Assembly: GCA_905221605.1 (NCBI GenBank)
Contig: CAJNDS010002065.1
Coordinates: 442,501 to 506,500, forward strand
DNA from: Symbiodinium natans
Lineage: Eukaryota > Sar > Dinophyceae > Suessiales > Symbiodiniaceae
Direction of reading: 5' to 3'
Length of the DNA stretch: 64,000 bases
Below the pieces are notes generated by a model. That model did not search any database. It was not told the DNA's origin and saw only the letters and a list, made by a program, of their open reading frames with translations. Of this stretch, positions 52,088 to 61,358 are shown piece after piece. Both the position numbers and the translations under genes were made by a program. Position 1 is the first letter of the stretch, and every line of letters starts with the position of its first letter.

Positions 52088-53642
52088 GTGGGTGGGTTTC
52101 AGGGTTCAGTTCAGGTTCAGGGTTCAGGGTTAGGGTTTAGGGTTTAGGGTTTAGGGTTTAGGGTTTAGGTTTTTTAGGGTTTAGGGTTTAGGGTTTAGGG
52201 TTTATAGGGTTTAGGGTTTAGGGTTTAGGGTTTAGGGTTTAGGGTTTAGGGTTTAGGGTTTAGGGTTTAGGGTTTAGGGTTTAGGGTTTAGGGTTTAGGG
52301 TTTAGGGTTTAGCGTTTAGGGTTTGGGGTATAGGGTTGGGGGCTTAGGGTTTGGGGTTCAGGGTGTTGGGGTTTAGGGTTTGGGGTGCAGGATTTCAGGG
52401 TTTAGGGGTTTTAGGGTTCCATGTTAGGGTTTAGGGTTTAGGGTTTAGGGTTTAGGGTTTAGGGTTTAGGGTTTAGGGTTTAGGGTTTACCCCGCCCGAG
52501 GGTCCCGCTTTAAATAGCCTTAATTAGGCTTAATTTTAACGCTACGCGACCCGCCTCGGCCCGGCCCAGCGCATCCGCGTGAGCATGGTGATTCCGCAGC
52601 GCCCAAGTCGCTGGACCCCAAGCAATAAGGGTTGGGTTGAGGGTTGAGGGTTGAGGGTTCCGGGTTTATGGTTTATGGTTTGGGGTTTGGGGTTGAGGGT
52701 TAGTTTAGGGCTCAAGGTTCACGCTTTGGGGTTGAGGGTTTTTTTGGGTTTAGGGTTCGGCTTGGAGTGATCGTAGGGTTGAGCCAGGCCCCTTAAGGTT
52801 TAAGGCGACTCTTCGGCAGGGTGGGGGGGAGGAGGGGAGGTGGGGTGGGGGGGAGGGGGGGGGGGGTAGGGGGGGGGGGTGGAGGAGGGGGGGGGGGGGT
52901 GGGGGGGTGGTGTGGGGGGGTGGTGTGGGGGGGTGGGGGGCTGAAAAAGGGTGGGGCTCTGCTGGGAGGCTTCAACTGCCTCTGGTCCTGGCGAACCGTC
53001 CGCTTGCGGACCCCGGTTTTCCCAGAAAGGGTACCCATTTGAGGCCAAAAAGGGGTCCGAAAAAGGGCTTCGGGTGTGGGTTTAGGGGTTCTTCGCCATT
53101 GACAGCTTTCCAACCAGCGGTCGGGTTTGATCAAAAAAAAGTGGCTTATCTATCTGCCTTTCAGGCAGCCCATCACATGCTCCTCTCGCTTGCATAGCAG
53201 TTCCTCGGTCAGAAGATGGCGGCCTCAACCCCACTCTAAAACCCTAATCCCTGCACCCAAGCCTCCTAACCCTAAACCCTAAACCAAGAACCATCCTAAC
53301 CCTCCTAACCCTAAACCCCCCTAAACCTAAGTAAGCCCCAACCCTAAACCCTCCTACGCCTTCCTAAGACCCCCAAAACTCCCGACTCTAAACCCTCCTA
53401 TCTAAACCCTAAACCCTCGAAACCCTAAACCCGAAAACCAAATCCCCAAACCCCAAACCCCAAACCCTGAACCCTAAACCCTAAACCCTAAACCCCCAAA
53501 CCCTGCGCCCTCCAAGCCCTAAACCCTGAACCCTGAACCTTGAACCCTGAACCCTAAACCCTAAACCCTAAACCCCAAACCCTAAACCCTAAACCCTAAA
53601 CCCTAAACCCTAAACCCAACGCCCTCCGCACCCCTGTCGCAG
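52088..53642. repeat. proposed intron with TTTAGGG arrays, G-rich tract and CCCTAAA arrays
   Basis: TTTAGGG arrays 52127-52320 and 52425-52490. Unique 52491-52640, where two + frames are open (one reads RIRVSMVIPQRPSRW). A G-rich tract with T/A interruptions at 52818-52940 whose - strand Pro-rich frames are not genes; unique 52950-53220; CCCTAAA variants 53265-53615. Confidence 0.6.
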
Positions 53643-53697
53643 TCAGCCGGCTTCGACGGCGACCGGGAGTTGCTCTTGGCCGTCCCTCAGGCTCTGG
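53643..53697 (+). CDS. second gene model, exon 5
   Basis: CCTGTCGCAG acceptor, phase 0; frame SAGFDGDRELLLAVPQAL; exits in phase 1 at GTTTAGGG (53698). A GC donor after CAG at 53690 is an alternative but does not fit the next exon. Confidence 0.47.
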
Positions 53698-54621
53698 GTT
53701 TAGGGTTTAGGGTTTAGGGTTTAGGGTTTAGGGTTTAGGGTTTAGGGTTTAGGGTTTAGGGTTTAGGGTTTAGGGTTTAGGGTCTAGGGTTTAGGGTTTA
53801 GGGTTTAGGGTTTAGGGTTTCAGGTTTCGGGTTTCGGGTTTAGGGTTTAGGGTTTAGGGTGCAGGGCTTAGGGTTTAGGGTTTAGGTTTTTTTAGGGTTT
53901 AGGGTTTTTAGGGTTCAGGGTTTAGGGTTTAGGGTTCAGGGTTTAGGGTTTAGCGTTTAGGGTTTCGGGTTTGGGGTTTAGAACTGCGAGGCTTTTCGGG
54001 TTGTGTCTCGGTTCAGGGTTTTGGGGCTTCAGGGTTTTTTGGGGGCTTTGGTTCTAGGGCTTAGGGTTTTTAGTGGGTTGATTTGAGGGGCCTTAGGTTC
54101 TAGGGCTTCTGGGTTTTGCGTTTGGACATTGCGAAAGGCTTTGTTTTCTTCGGTTTGGGGGTAAGAATCCTAAAAAATTTAGCCAGAATGAAGGCTATCT
54201 AGGGATAATTAGGCCTCATAAAGGTTCTTTAAGGGGGGAACCTAGGGGCGGGGAACCCTAAGTGCCTGTTTTTCTCTCCTAGGCTGCTGGGTGCCCTGTA
54301 GGGTTTAGGGTTTAGGGTTTGGGGTTTGGGGCTTAGGGTGCCCTGAATCCTGTCATGGAGAACACCGTTGTGCACATTCGCATCTGTTTCATTCTCCTCA
54401 CTTTGCGACAGCTTCGACCCTTCGACATCCGAACGTGAATGTTACTGGAAAGACGCGATGAATAAAACCCGAAACCCTAAACCCTAAAACCCAAACCCTA
54501 AACCCTAAACCCTAAACCCTAAACCCTAAACCCTAAACCCCAAACCCTAAACCCTAAACCCTAAACCCTAAACCCCAAACCCTAAACCCTAAACCGCAGC
54601 ATCCTCAAGCCTTATGAGCAG
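53698..54621. repeat. proposed intron, TTTAGGG at start and CCCTAAA at end
   Basis: TTTAGGG array 53698-53960 (with TTCGGG and TTCAGGG variants), unique 53970-54460 (one frame-poor region), CCCTAAA array 54463-54594. The two arrays are complementary. Confidence 0.7.
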
Positions 54622-54713
54622 GGCCTACCACGCACAAAAGGAAGTATGTAGGCCCTATGGTCGCACCTCTGCAGCCAATCCTCGGCAGCCTCAAGCGGCT
54701 CCAAGCAGCTGGA
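54622..54713 (+). CDS. second gene model, exon 6
   Basis: ATGAGCAG acceptor, phase 1; frame PTTHKRKYVGPMVAPLQPIL then GSLKRLQAAG; ends in phase 0 at GTTTAGGG. A CTCTGCAG at 54674 offers a shorter alternative in the same frame. Confidence 0.5.
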
Positions 54714-54810
54714 GTTTAGGGTTTAGGGTTTAGGGTTTAGGGTTTAGGGTTTAGGGTTTAGGGTTTAGGGTTTAGGGTTTAGGGTTTAGGGTTTAGGGTT
54801 TAGGGTTTAG
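54714..54810. repeat. repeat-only intron: GTTTAGG x 13 plus GTTTAG
   Basis: 97 bases, with no base outside the telomeric register. Read as an intron it begins GT, ends AG and is followed by G, the AG|G context favoured in dinoflagellates. Both flanking frames are open and in phase. Confidence 0.55.
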
Positions 54811-54958
54811 GGAGAGCTCAGACTTGCCGCCGACAGCATCTTCAAGGAGCACAGTGCCAAGCAAGAACTTCTTGCCAGGCAAGAGCTTGAAAGGCGGCAG
54901 CTTTGCACGCCGCCGCCGAAGCCCAAAAAGCCTGCTGAGGGGGTTTCCGAAATGAGGG
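54811..54958 (+). CDS. second gene model, exon 7, coiled coil
   Basis: Phase 0 from GGA 54811: GELRLAADSIFKEHSAKQEL, LARQELERRQL, then a Pro/Lys segment (CTPPPKPKKPAEG). The longest and most protein-like exon here: a charged helix then a basic Pro-rich linker. The donor is GTTTCC (54943) or GTCCCC (54959, phase 1, which fits exon 8). A frame continuing into the repeat on the left has a stop, as expected of an intron. Confidence 0.55.
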
Positions 54959-55340
54959 GTCCCCCCATAATGAAGGCGATTTAGACATAATTAAGGCCTT
55001 TTTTTTAAGTTTATTTAAGGGGGTATCCTAGGGGGGGTAGTTTCGAGGGGGGTTGCCGAAGTTAGGGGTACTGAATTGGGGTCCTTATCATGAGGAACTC
55101 CTACTCTTGGGGGTCGCCTTGAGGGGTCCCCGCTTTTCGTAGGCCTCCAGAATTCTAGGATGCCCAGTAGTGCCCTTGTTCCCTTTTTTTGGGGGGGGTC
55201 CAGGTTCCCTTCTAAACCCTAAACCCTAAGCCCTAAGCCCTAAGCCCTAAACCCTAAACCCTAAACCCTAAACCCTAAACCCTAAACCCCTTCAAGCAAA
55301 CGGGGCACCCTTTTGAATCCTAGGTTACCGGCCAACCTAG
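54959..55340. repeat. proposed intron
   Basis: Unique G/T-rich DNA, then CCCTAAG/CCCTAAA array 55213-55290. GGGGGTTTCCGAAATGAGGGG-like text recurs at 55050-55075. Confidence 0.5.
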
Positions 55341-55400
55341 AATCCTTTCGCCAGGCCGCAAGTCAGGGTACGGAGGCCACCCGCAGCACCCCCCAACAGG
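55341..55400 (+). CDS. second gene model, exon 8
   Basis: CCAACCTAG acceptor, phase 1; frame SFRQAASQGTEATRSTPQQ; phase 1 out at GTTTAGGG (55401). Confidence 0.42.
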
Positions 55401-55590
55401 GTTTAGGGTTCAGGGTTTAGGGCTTAGGGCTTCGGGGTTAGGGTTTGGGGGTTTAGGGTTGGGGCTTGCAGGCTTGCACGGGCCATTTTAGGGTTTGGGG
55501 TTTAGGGTTCACTGCGCAACCCGAAGCCCGAAACAAGAGTTGCAGGGGTCTTCAGGGAGGTAGGGGTGTTCTACAACAGGGTTTGTGGGT

Positions 55591-55633
<43 letters not shown>

Positions 55634-55809
55634 CCCCTTCCCTCTTGAATTAAGCCCTAATACCCTAAACCCTAAACTCTAAACCCTAAAACCCCTAAAA
55701 AGCCCCCAAACCGTGACTCCTAAACCAAGCCACACTTGCCGTTAAGGGAGGCGGACTCATGAACAGTGGGTTACATACCCCCCCTTGAACCCCCCTCCCT
55801 TAAGAACCC
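55401..55809. repeat. TTTAGGG variants and TG microsatellite
   Basis: TTTAGGG/TTTGGGG 55401-55460; (TG)n at 55593-55632; short CCCTAAA 55660-55690; unique to 55809. Confidence 0.7.
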
Positions 55810-55932
55810 TACAGGGTGGGGCCCCCTAGTTATAAGTAGAGTTATAAGGGCCCTAAATTGGGTTATAAGGACCCTAAGTTAGGTTATAAGTCCCTTAACT
55901 ACAGTTAGTATAGTAAGGGGCCCCACCCTGTA
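55810..55932. mobile_element. MITE TACAGGGTGGGG, copy 1
   Basis: Terminal inverted repeats TACAGGGTGGGGCCCCCT and GGGGCCCCACCCTGTA; core with TTATAAGTAGAGTTATAAGG and three GTTATAAG motifs. 123 bases, differing from 63877-64000 by a single G. Confidence 0.88.
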
Positions 55933-56486
55933 CAACTGACTCCCACGTCCTCCGATAAGAAATCACATGGGGGTGCCTTTGTCGGCTCACTCTTTGGCTC
56001 TTCAGGGGTTTTAAGGGGTGAGCTCTTGCGTTAGGGTTTAGGGTCTACGGATTAGGGCTCAGGGCTTCGGGCTTAGGGTTTCGGGTTTAGGGTTTAGGGG
56101 TTTACACAAAACCCTGAGTCAAAGCTCTCAACTTCGAATCCCACACCCTGACCTATCGAAAGGAAGCGCTGCCTGGACCGAGCAGTGTCATCAAACCCTA
56201 CACCCGGAATCCTAAACCCTACACCCTCAACCCAGAACCCTAAACCCTACACCCTAAACCCCTCTTTTTACCAGGTCCTCGGCTTCGAGCCACTTTAGAC
56301 TCGGGTTTCGTGTCCCAAGGCCCCCCTAAAGCGCCCTAAAACCGAAACCCCAAATCCTGTACCCCAAGCCCTAAACCCTAAACCGTAGACCCTAGACCCT
56401 AAACCCTAAACCCTAAACCCTAAACCCTAGACCCTAGACCCTAGACCCTAAACCCTAAGCCCTAAACCCCAAACCCTAGGCTACAG
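55933..56486. repeat. proposed intron 3' part
   Basis: Unique 55933-56030, TTTAGGG variants 56031-56105, unique 56106-56260, CCCTAAA with CCCTAGA variants 56350-56480 ending GGCTACAG. Confidence 0.55.
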
Positions 56487-56569
56487 AAGAATCCATGAGA
56501 GGTGTCGCCTCCATCCTCGGGCGTTCAGTGGCTGGCAGCCGTGCAACGCAGGGACCTTGCCAGCCCTGG
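56487..56569 (+). CDS. second gene model, exon 9
   Basis: GGCTACAG acceptor, phase 1, matching exon 8; frame ESMRGVASILGRSVAGSRAT then QGPCQPW; ends phase 0 at GTTCCGG. It is the last exon that joins in phase without ad hoc choices. Confidence 0.42.
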
Positions 56570-57236
56570 GTTCCGGCTCTAGGGTTGTTTAGGGTTTAGG
56601 GTTTAGGGTTTAGGGTTTAGGGGTTTAGGGTTTTAGGGGTTTAGGGTTTAGGGGTTTAGGGGTTTAGGGGTTTAGGGGTTTAGGGGTTTGGGGGTTTTAG
56701 GGGTTTAGGGGTTTAGGGGTTTAGGGGTTTAGGGGTTTAGGGGTTTAGGGGTTTAGGGGTTTAGGGGTTTAGGGGTTTAGGGGTTTAGGGGTTTAGGGGT
56801 TTAGGGGTTTAGGGGTTTAGGGGTTTAGGGGTTTAGGGGTGTAGGGGTTTAGGGTAGGGGGGGTTCGGGGTTCGAGTTTCGGCTTTAGTGTTCAGGGTTT
56901 CAGGGTTTCGGGTTTAGGGTTTAGGGTTTAGAGGTATTTCCCACCTGGAGGTGCCCCTACTCTACCCGAAGCCTACTTCCAGGATCCTCCAAAATACCCC
57001 AGTCTAGCGAGCCTCCCCCCCCCCCCACGCCCATGTTTGTAGGGCATTTTTGTGTCGGCTAGGGCTCCAGGGTTTAGGGTTCAGGGGCTTTCAGGTTTGG
57101 GCTTTTGGGGGTTCAGGGTGTTGGGTTTCAGGTTTCAATCGTTTTTTGGCTGGGGTTTTTGGCTGTAAGAAGCCCTAAACCCTAAACCCCTAATCCCTGA
57201 GCCTGAGACCCTAAATGTGGGAGATTCGTGCCTCAG
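56570..57236. repeat. TTTAGGG then homogeneous TTTAGGGG array
   Basis: TTTAGGG 56586-56625, then about 26 units of the eight-base variant TTTAGGGG (56630-56850) with two flaws; degenerate blocks to 56930; unique 56935-57180. Confidence 0.85.
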
Positions 57237-57330
57237 GCGTTTCCCCTGAAACAAACAGTCCTTAATAGGGATTTAATAGGGGCTACTATAATCCCAATTA
57301 AGGACGGTTAGCGTACGGGGGAACATCCCA
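57237..57330. mobile_element. MITE-like element, GGGATGTTCCCC family, copy 3
   Basis: TTCCCCTGAAACAAACAGTC ... CTTAATAGGGATTT ... AATCCCAATTAAGGACGGTT ... CGGGGGAACATCCCA. Same inner and outer arms as the copies at 40.6 and 51.1 kb. Confidence 0.7.
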
Positions 57331-57543
57331 AGTGTCGGGTTTTGTGGTTCCAGGGCTTAGGGATTTAGGGTTTTGGGCTTTTTCTGGTTTAGGGTATGCG
57401 TGTTTTCGGGCTTTGGGGTTTAGGGTTTTAGGGTTTTAGGGTTTTAAGGTTTTCGGTTTTTAGGGTTTTAGGGTTTTAGAGTTTTAGGGTTTTAGGGTTT
57501 TAGGGTTGTAGGGTTTTGGTAGTAAGCCTAATCCCCTACCCCG
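57331..57543. repeat. TTTTAGGG-type block
   Basis: GGGTTTTAGGGTTTTAG units (57415-57520), an eight-base T-rich variant, with unique flanks. Confidence 0.7.
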
Positions 57544-57780
57544 ATGCCACGAGCGACATCTGCGTCGCAGAATTGCCCGCCTTCCACACAAGTAATCGCG
57601 AGCTACAAATCCCGCTCCTGGACTCTCCAAATCCCGACAGCCCGTGATTCCTACTTTCACCGTTTGAGCGGGGCCTATGCAAACACCGCCTTATTGAATC
57701 CGCGGCCCTTCCATCCCCCAGGAAGGAACATGAAAGCCCATGACCCGACGAACCTGGACGATAATATCCGAGCCCCCTAA
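57544..57780 (+). CDS. unknown protein, 78 aa, or terminal exon
   Basis: ATG to TAA (the stop falls in the first CCCTAA unit). Includes VIASYKSRSWTLQIPTARDS and FHPPGRNMKAHDPTNLDDNI. Mixed composition with no repeat signature. A TCGCAG acceptor at 57571 in the same frame allows a shorter exon. It could be the 3' end of the second gene model. Not recognised. Confidence 0.45.
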   Translation: MPRATSASQNCPPSTQVIASYKSRSWTLQIPTARDSYFHRLSGAYANTALLNPRPFHPPGRNMKAHDPTNLDDNIRAP

Positions 57781-58046
57781 ACCCTAAACCCTAAACCCTA
57801 AACCCTAAGCCTAAACCCTAAACCCTAAACCCTAAACCCTTAACCCTTAAACCCTAAACCCTAAACCCTAAACCCTAAACCCTAAACCCTAAACCCTAAA
57901 CCCTAAACCCTAAACCCTAAACCCTAAACCCCCTAAACCCTAAACCCTAAACCCTAAACCCTAAACCCTAAACCCTAAACCCTAAACCCTAAACCCTAAA
58001 CCCTAAGCCCTAAACCCTAAACCCTGACCCTGGAGGCGGGCTGAAG
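57781..58046. repeat. long CCCTAAA array
   Basis: About 34 units (57778-58024) with CCCTTAA and CCCTAAG variants. Confidence 0.95.
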
Positions 58047-58277
58047 GCACCCATGTGCAAGCCAGGCCTTGCCGGCCCTGCCATCGCCTTTAGGGTTTCG
58101 GGTTTAGGGTTCAGGGTTCAGGGTTTAGGGTTTAGGGTTTAGGGTTTAGGGTTTAGGGTGAGTGATAATCGGCGCCCAGCGATGGCGCCCGTCAAGAACT
58201 CCGATGGCCCATCTCGTGCCCGACCATCAACACGAGCTCGTGCACGTGTTCGATACAAGTCCCGTGCAAAAAACAGG
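58047..58277 (+). CDS. candidate exon pair around a TTTAGGG intron
   Basis: Exon 58047-58101 (CTGAAG acceptor; APMCKPGLAGPAIAFRVS) and exon 58180-58277 (GCGCCCAG acceptor; MAPVKNSDGPSRARPSTRAR, basic, ending RYKSRAKN, donor GTTTGGGG). 58102-58160 is TTTAGGG repeat. Phase agrees only with the GTTTAGGG donor at 58102. Confidence 0.35.
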
Positions 58278-58579
58278 GTTTGGGGGTTTAGGGTTTAGGG
58301 TTTAGGGTTTAGGGTTTAGGGTTTAGGGTTTAGGGTCTCACGTCAGTATCGGTGGTCAAAGCGAGCCTGATTCCATTCTCTTCATGTTCTTTGCTTCAGA
58401 ACTGAGAGCACATATGGCTCCTTGATAGTTGTCGGTGACCGAATATCTTGGGTGTTGTTTTGGGTGTGCTAGCCGTAAAGAAAAACCCTGCATCGTTGCA
58501 ACTTTTTTAGACTGTAGGTGAGCTTACCAGCCCTAAACCCCCAACTCGAGACCCTAAATTTAAGAGCCTCCGGCTCAAG
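58278..58579. repeat. TTTAGGG block and unique spacer
   Basis: TTTAGGG 58284-58336, unique 58337-58555, then AAATTTAAGAGCCTCCGGCT before the G-tract element. Confidence 0.6.
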
Positions 58580-58960
58580 CCGCCGACCCCGCAGGAGAAC
58601 AGGTTTGGGGTTTGGTGGATTGGGTTTGCGGTTCGGGTCTGGGTGGGGGGGGGTGGGGGGGGGGTTGGGGCCAGCCTGGCGAGAACCTTCGCAATGGGGG
58701 GGGGGTAGGGGGGGGGGGTTAGGGGGGGGGAAGGGGGGGGGGGGGAAGGGGGGGGGGGGGAAGGGGGGGCAGGGGGGGGGAGTTTTTTTTGCAAAAGAGC
58801 CCCTATGCCCTGTGCGAAACCGCCTATGGTCCATGAGTTTACGCGGTGTGGGTGGCCTGTTCCTCCACGCAAAAGCTGCCGGGGTACCCCGCCTGCCCCG
58901 CTGCGTTTTGGTTGATGAGGGAGGTTAGAAACCCATCCAACACGCCGCCAGGGTCGGCGG
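58580..58960. mobile_element. G-tract MITE-like element, copy 2
   Basis: CCGCCGACCC / GGGTCGGCGG ends, G tracts 58645-58780 with T/A interruptions, AAAAGAGCCCCTATGCCCTG, CGCCTATGGTCCATG, GGGGTACCCC, CATCCAACACGCCGCCA. Longer than copy 1 by an insert near 58838. Frames over the G tracts are rejected. Confidence 0.78.
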
Positions 58961-59630
58961 ACCCTGAACCCCAAGCTCTAAACCCGAAACCCTGAACCCA
59001 AGACCCATTTTAAACCCTCAACCCGACACCCTATACCGGAAACCCTAAACCCTAAACCCTACACCCCAGAAGTCGTAGCTTCTGATCGCGCAGCTCGCTG
59101 AGGGCGGCTTCCGGGAAGCCAGGTGCGGATAGACGCCGTTCTGCCTGCAGGCACAGCCCCCTAATTTAGGGTGTGGGGTTTCGGGTTTAGGGTTTAGGGT
59201 TTAGGGTTTAGGGTTAGCTCAACCCTGATGCGCAAACCCTGAAACTTCCGAAGGGCCTGAACTAACCTGAGCCCGGCACCCTCAAAATAAGCCCTTAGGC
59301 CCTACACCCGCAAGGCCTCAAAACCCGGTACCAAAAGGACCGGCAGTCCAAGACCCCAAGCCCCATCCTACGAACCACTGAACCCCCTCATCTTCCTAAG
59401 CCTGAAGCTCCTAAACCCTAAACCCTAAACCCTAAACCCTAAACCCTAAACCCTAAACCCTAAACCCTAAACCCTAAACCCTAAACCCTAAACCCTAAAC
59501 CCTAAAGCCTAACCGCTAAACCCTAAACCTAAACCCTGAACCCTGAACCCTGAACCCTGAACCCTAAACCCTAAACCCTAAACCCTAAGCCCTGGGGTCT
59601 TGGAGCCCTATGCAACACTGAGCCCTACAG
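58961..59630. repeat. CCCTAAA arrays and unique DNA
   Basis: Short CCCTAAA to 59070; island 59071-59160 with a possible micro-exon (LAEGGFREA, 59095-59123); TTTAGGG 59178-59215; unique 59220-59405; CCCTAAA 59410-59595 with CCCTGAA variants. Confidence 0.6.
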
Positions 59631-59844
59631 CTTCCATTCGAGGCTGGAGATGCCTCTTCTCCGCACTCCTAAGAGTAAGGAGCCTGTGGCTTGGTCCGCT
59701 GCACAGTACGACACCCTTTTTAGGGTTTAGGGTTTAGGGTTTAGGGTTTAGGGTTTAGGAGTGAGCGCTGGCATGAGGGCAGAGACCAAGACCTGCCGGA
59801 TCAGGATCTTGCACCAGACCCAGCGCAAAACATGCAAGTCATAA
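59631..59844 (+). CDS. candidate last two exons around a TTTAGGG intron
   Basis: Exon 59631-59724: CCCTACAG acceptor, FHSRLEMPLLRTPKSKEPVA then WSAAQYDTLFR, donor GTTTAGGG in phase 0. After a 60-base intron of TTTAGGG units plus GTGAGCGCTGGC..., exon 59785-59844 reads TKTCRIRILHQTQRKTCKS and stops at TAA. All three frames of the second exon are open, so that part is weak. Confidence 0.35.
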
Positions 59845-60073
59845 ACCCTAAACCCTAAACCCTAAACCCTAAATCCTAAACCCTAAATCCTAAACCCTAA
59901 ACCCCAGACCCTAAACCCTAAACCCTAAACCCTAAAACCCTAAACCCTAAACCCTAAACCCTAAACCCTAAACCCTAAACCCTAAACCCTAAACCCTAAA
60001 CCCTAAACCCTAGACCCTAAACCCTAAACCCTAAACCCTAAACCCTAAACCCTAAACCCCCCGAAACCTTCAG
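59845..60073. repeat. CCCTAAA array
   Basis: About 30 units with CCCTAAT, CCCAGA and one CCCTAAAA variant, ending CCTTCAG. Confidence 0.92.
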
Positions 60074-60156
60074 ATGCCTCACATGTGGACTCCGAGAGGC
60101 GTGGACCCTGCCGCAGCTTCACGCCGCGCCGAGGCGACTTCGAGTTCGCCTGGTCT
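60074..60156 (+). CDS. candidate exon, upstream half of a pair
   Basis: ACCTTCAG acceptor; frame MPHMWTPRGVDPAAASRRAE then ATSSSPG; ends phase 2 at GTTTAGGG (60157). Confidence 0.38.
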
Positions 60157-60321
60157 GTTTAGGGTTTAGGGTTTAGGGTTTAGGGTTTAGGGTTTAGGGT
60201 TTAGGGTTTAGGGTTTAGGGTTTAGGGTTTAGGGTTTAGGGTTTAGGGTTTAGGATTTAGGGTTTAGGGTTTAGGGCTTACCCTAAACCCAAAACCTCCA
60301 TGCTTTGGCCGGTTTCGGCAG
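60157..60321. repeat. TTTAGGG array as proposed intron
   Basis: About 16 TTTAGGG units, then a short inverted CCCTAAACCC and CGGTTTCGGCAG acceptor. 165 bases. Confidence 0.6.
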
Positions 60322-60380
60322 GCACTCTGGGGTGAGGTCTCCGGAAGTGTCTTGCTGCTTGGCAGCAGGAACCCTTTGGG
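60322..60380 (+). CDS. candidate exon, downstream half of a pair
   Basis: Enters in phase 2 after TTTCGGCAG; frame HSGVRSPEVSCCLAAGTLW; exits at GTTTAGGG (60381). Confidence 0.33.
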
Positions 60381-60925
60381 GTTTAGGGTTTAGGGCTTAG
60401 GGTTTAGGGTTTAGGCTTTAGGGTTTAGGGCTAGGGTTTAGTGGCCATGAGCCCAGTTAGATGGTTCATTTGGTGAAACCCAGTGAGTTTAGGTACAGGC
60501 TCACCATCAGGGGATTAGATTGGTGCTTTGCTGGGCTCCTGTAACTTCAGGGGTTCCCAGTAGAATAGCACGACGCGGCAATTTAAAGGAGAAGTGGGCA
60601 ATTTCAACGTGGCTAAGGCTCGAACCCCTGTAGCCCCTGTACCCCAAACCCTACACCCACAAAGCCCTGAATCCAGGAAACGAAAGTGGTGTTGAAGCTA
60701 GCAAACGGCGAAAATTAGGGTTTAGGGTTTAGGGTTTAGGGTTTAGGGTGTCCTTCCTTGGCCTACTTCCCCGGCAGCCTCCGAGATGTGCTTCTCTCTG
60801 CGACCTTTTCCCCAAATCTTTGTCATAGGTTTAGGGTTTAGGGTTTAGGGTTTAGGGTTTAGGGTTTAGGGTTTAGGGTTTAGGGCCTTTAGGGTTTAGG
60901 GCCTTTAGGGTTTAGGGTTTAGGGT
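60381..60925. repeat. TTTAGGG blocks and unique DNA
   Basis: TTTAGGG 60381-60440, unique 60441-60715 without a gene, TTTAGGG 60716-60750 and 60830-60925. Confidence 0.65.
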
Positions 60926-61090
60926 TTGCATTTTTAAGGGTACTTAAACCCAATCAGGAAGATAAATATTTTTTTAGTATTATCCCAACCATGAATAGTT
61001 GGGTATCTACCATTTTGCATTTTTAAGTGTACTTAAAGTCAATAAGGAAGATAAGTTTACATGTTTTTAATCATATTATCCCAGCCATGA
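60926..61090. repeat. two-copy tandem duplication, about 85-bp unit, AT-rich
   Basis: GCATTTTTAAGGGTACTTAA...AGGAAGATAA...TATTATCCCAACCATGAA occurs twice (60929 and 61017) with substitutions and small indels. Confidence 0.8.
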
Positions 61091-61255
61091 ACTTCTCTCC
61101 TAAACCCTAAACCCTAAACCCTAAACCCTAAACCCTAAACCCTAAACCCTAAACCCTAAACCCTAAACCCTAAACCCTAAACCCTAAACCTTAAACCCTA
61201 AACCCTAAACCCTAAACCCTAAACCCTAACTCGTAAAGGCGACCCGGATCTGCAG
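61091..61255. repeat. CCCTAAA array
   Basis: About 18 units (61099-61228), then GATCTGCAG at the next exon border. Confidence 0.92.
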
Positions 61256-61358
61256 TTTTTTTGTGAGCCTGGGTTGGCAAAAGGCCCGGCCGAAGGAACG
61301 TCGCAGGCCATCGCTACTCCGTTCCTGAAGCTGCCTGGCTCACTGGCTGCGCCACAAG
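61256..61358 (+). CDS. candidate internal exon
   Basis: GGATCTGCAG acceptor; 34 open codons (FFCEPGLAKGPAEGTSQAIA then TPFLKLPGSLAAPQ); AAG|GTTGTT donor in phase 1. CCCTAAA arrays on both sides. Convincing protein texture; family unknown. Confidence 0.45.
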
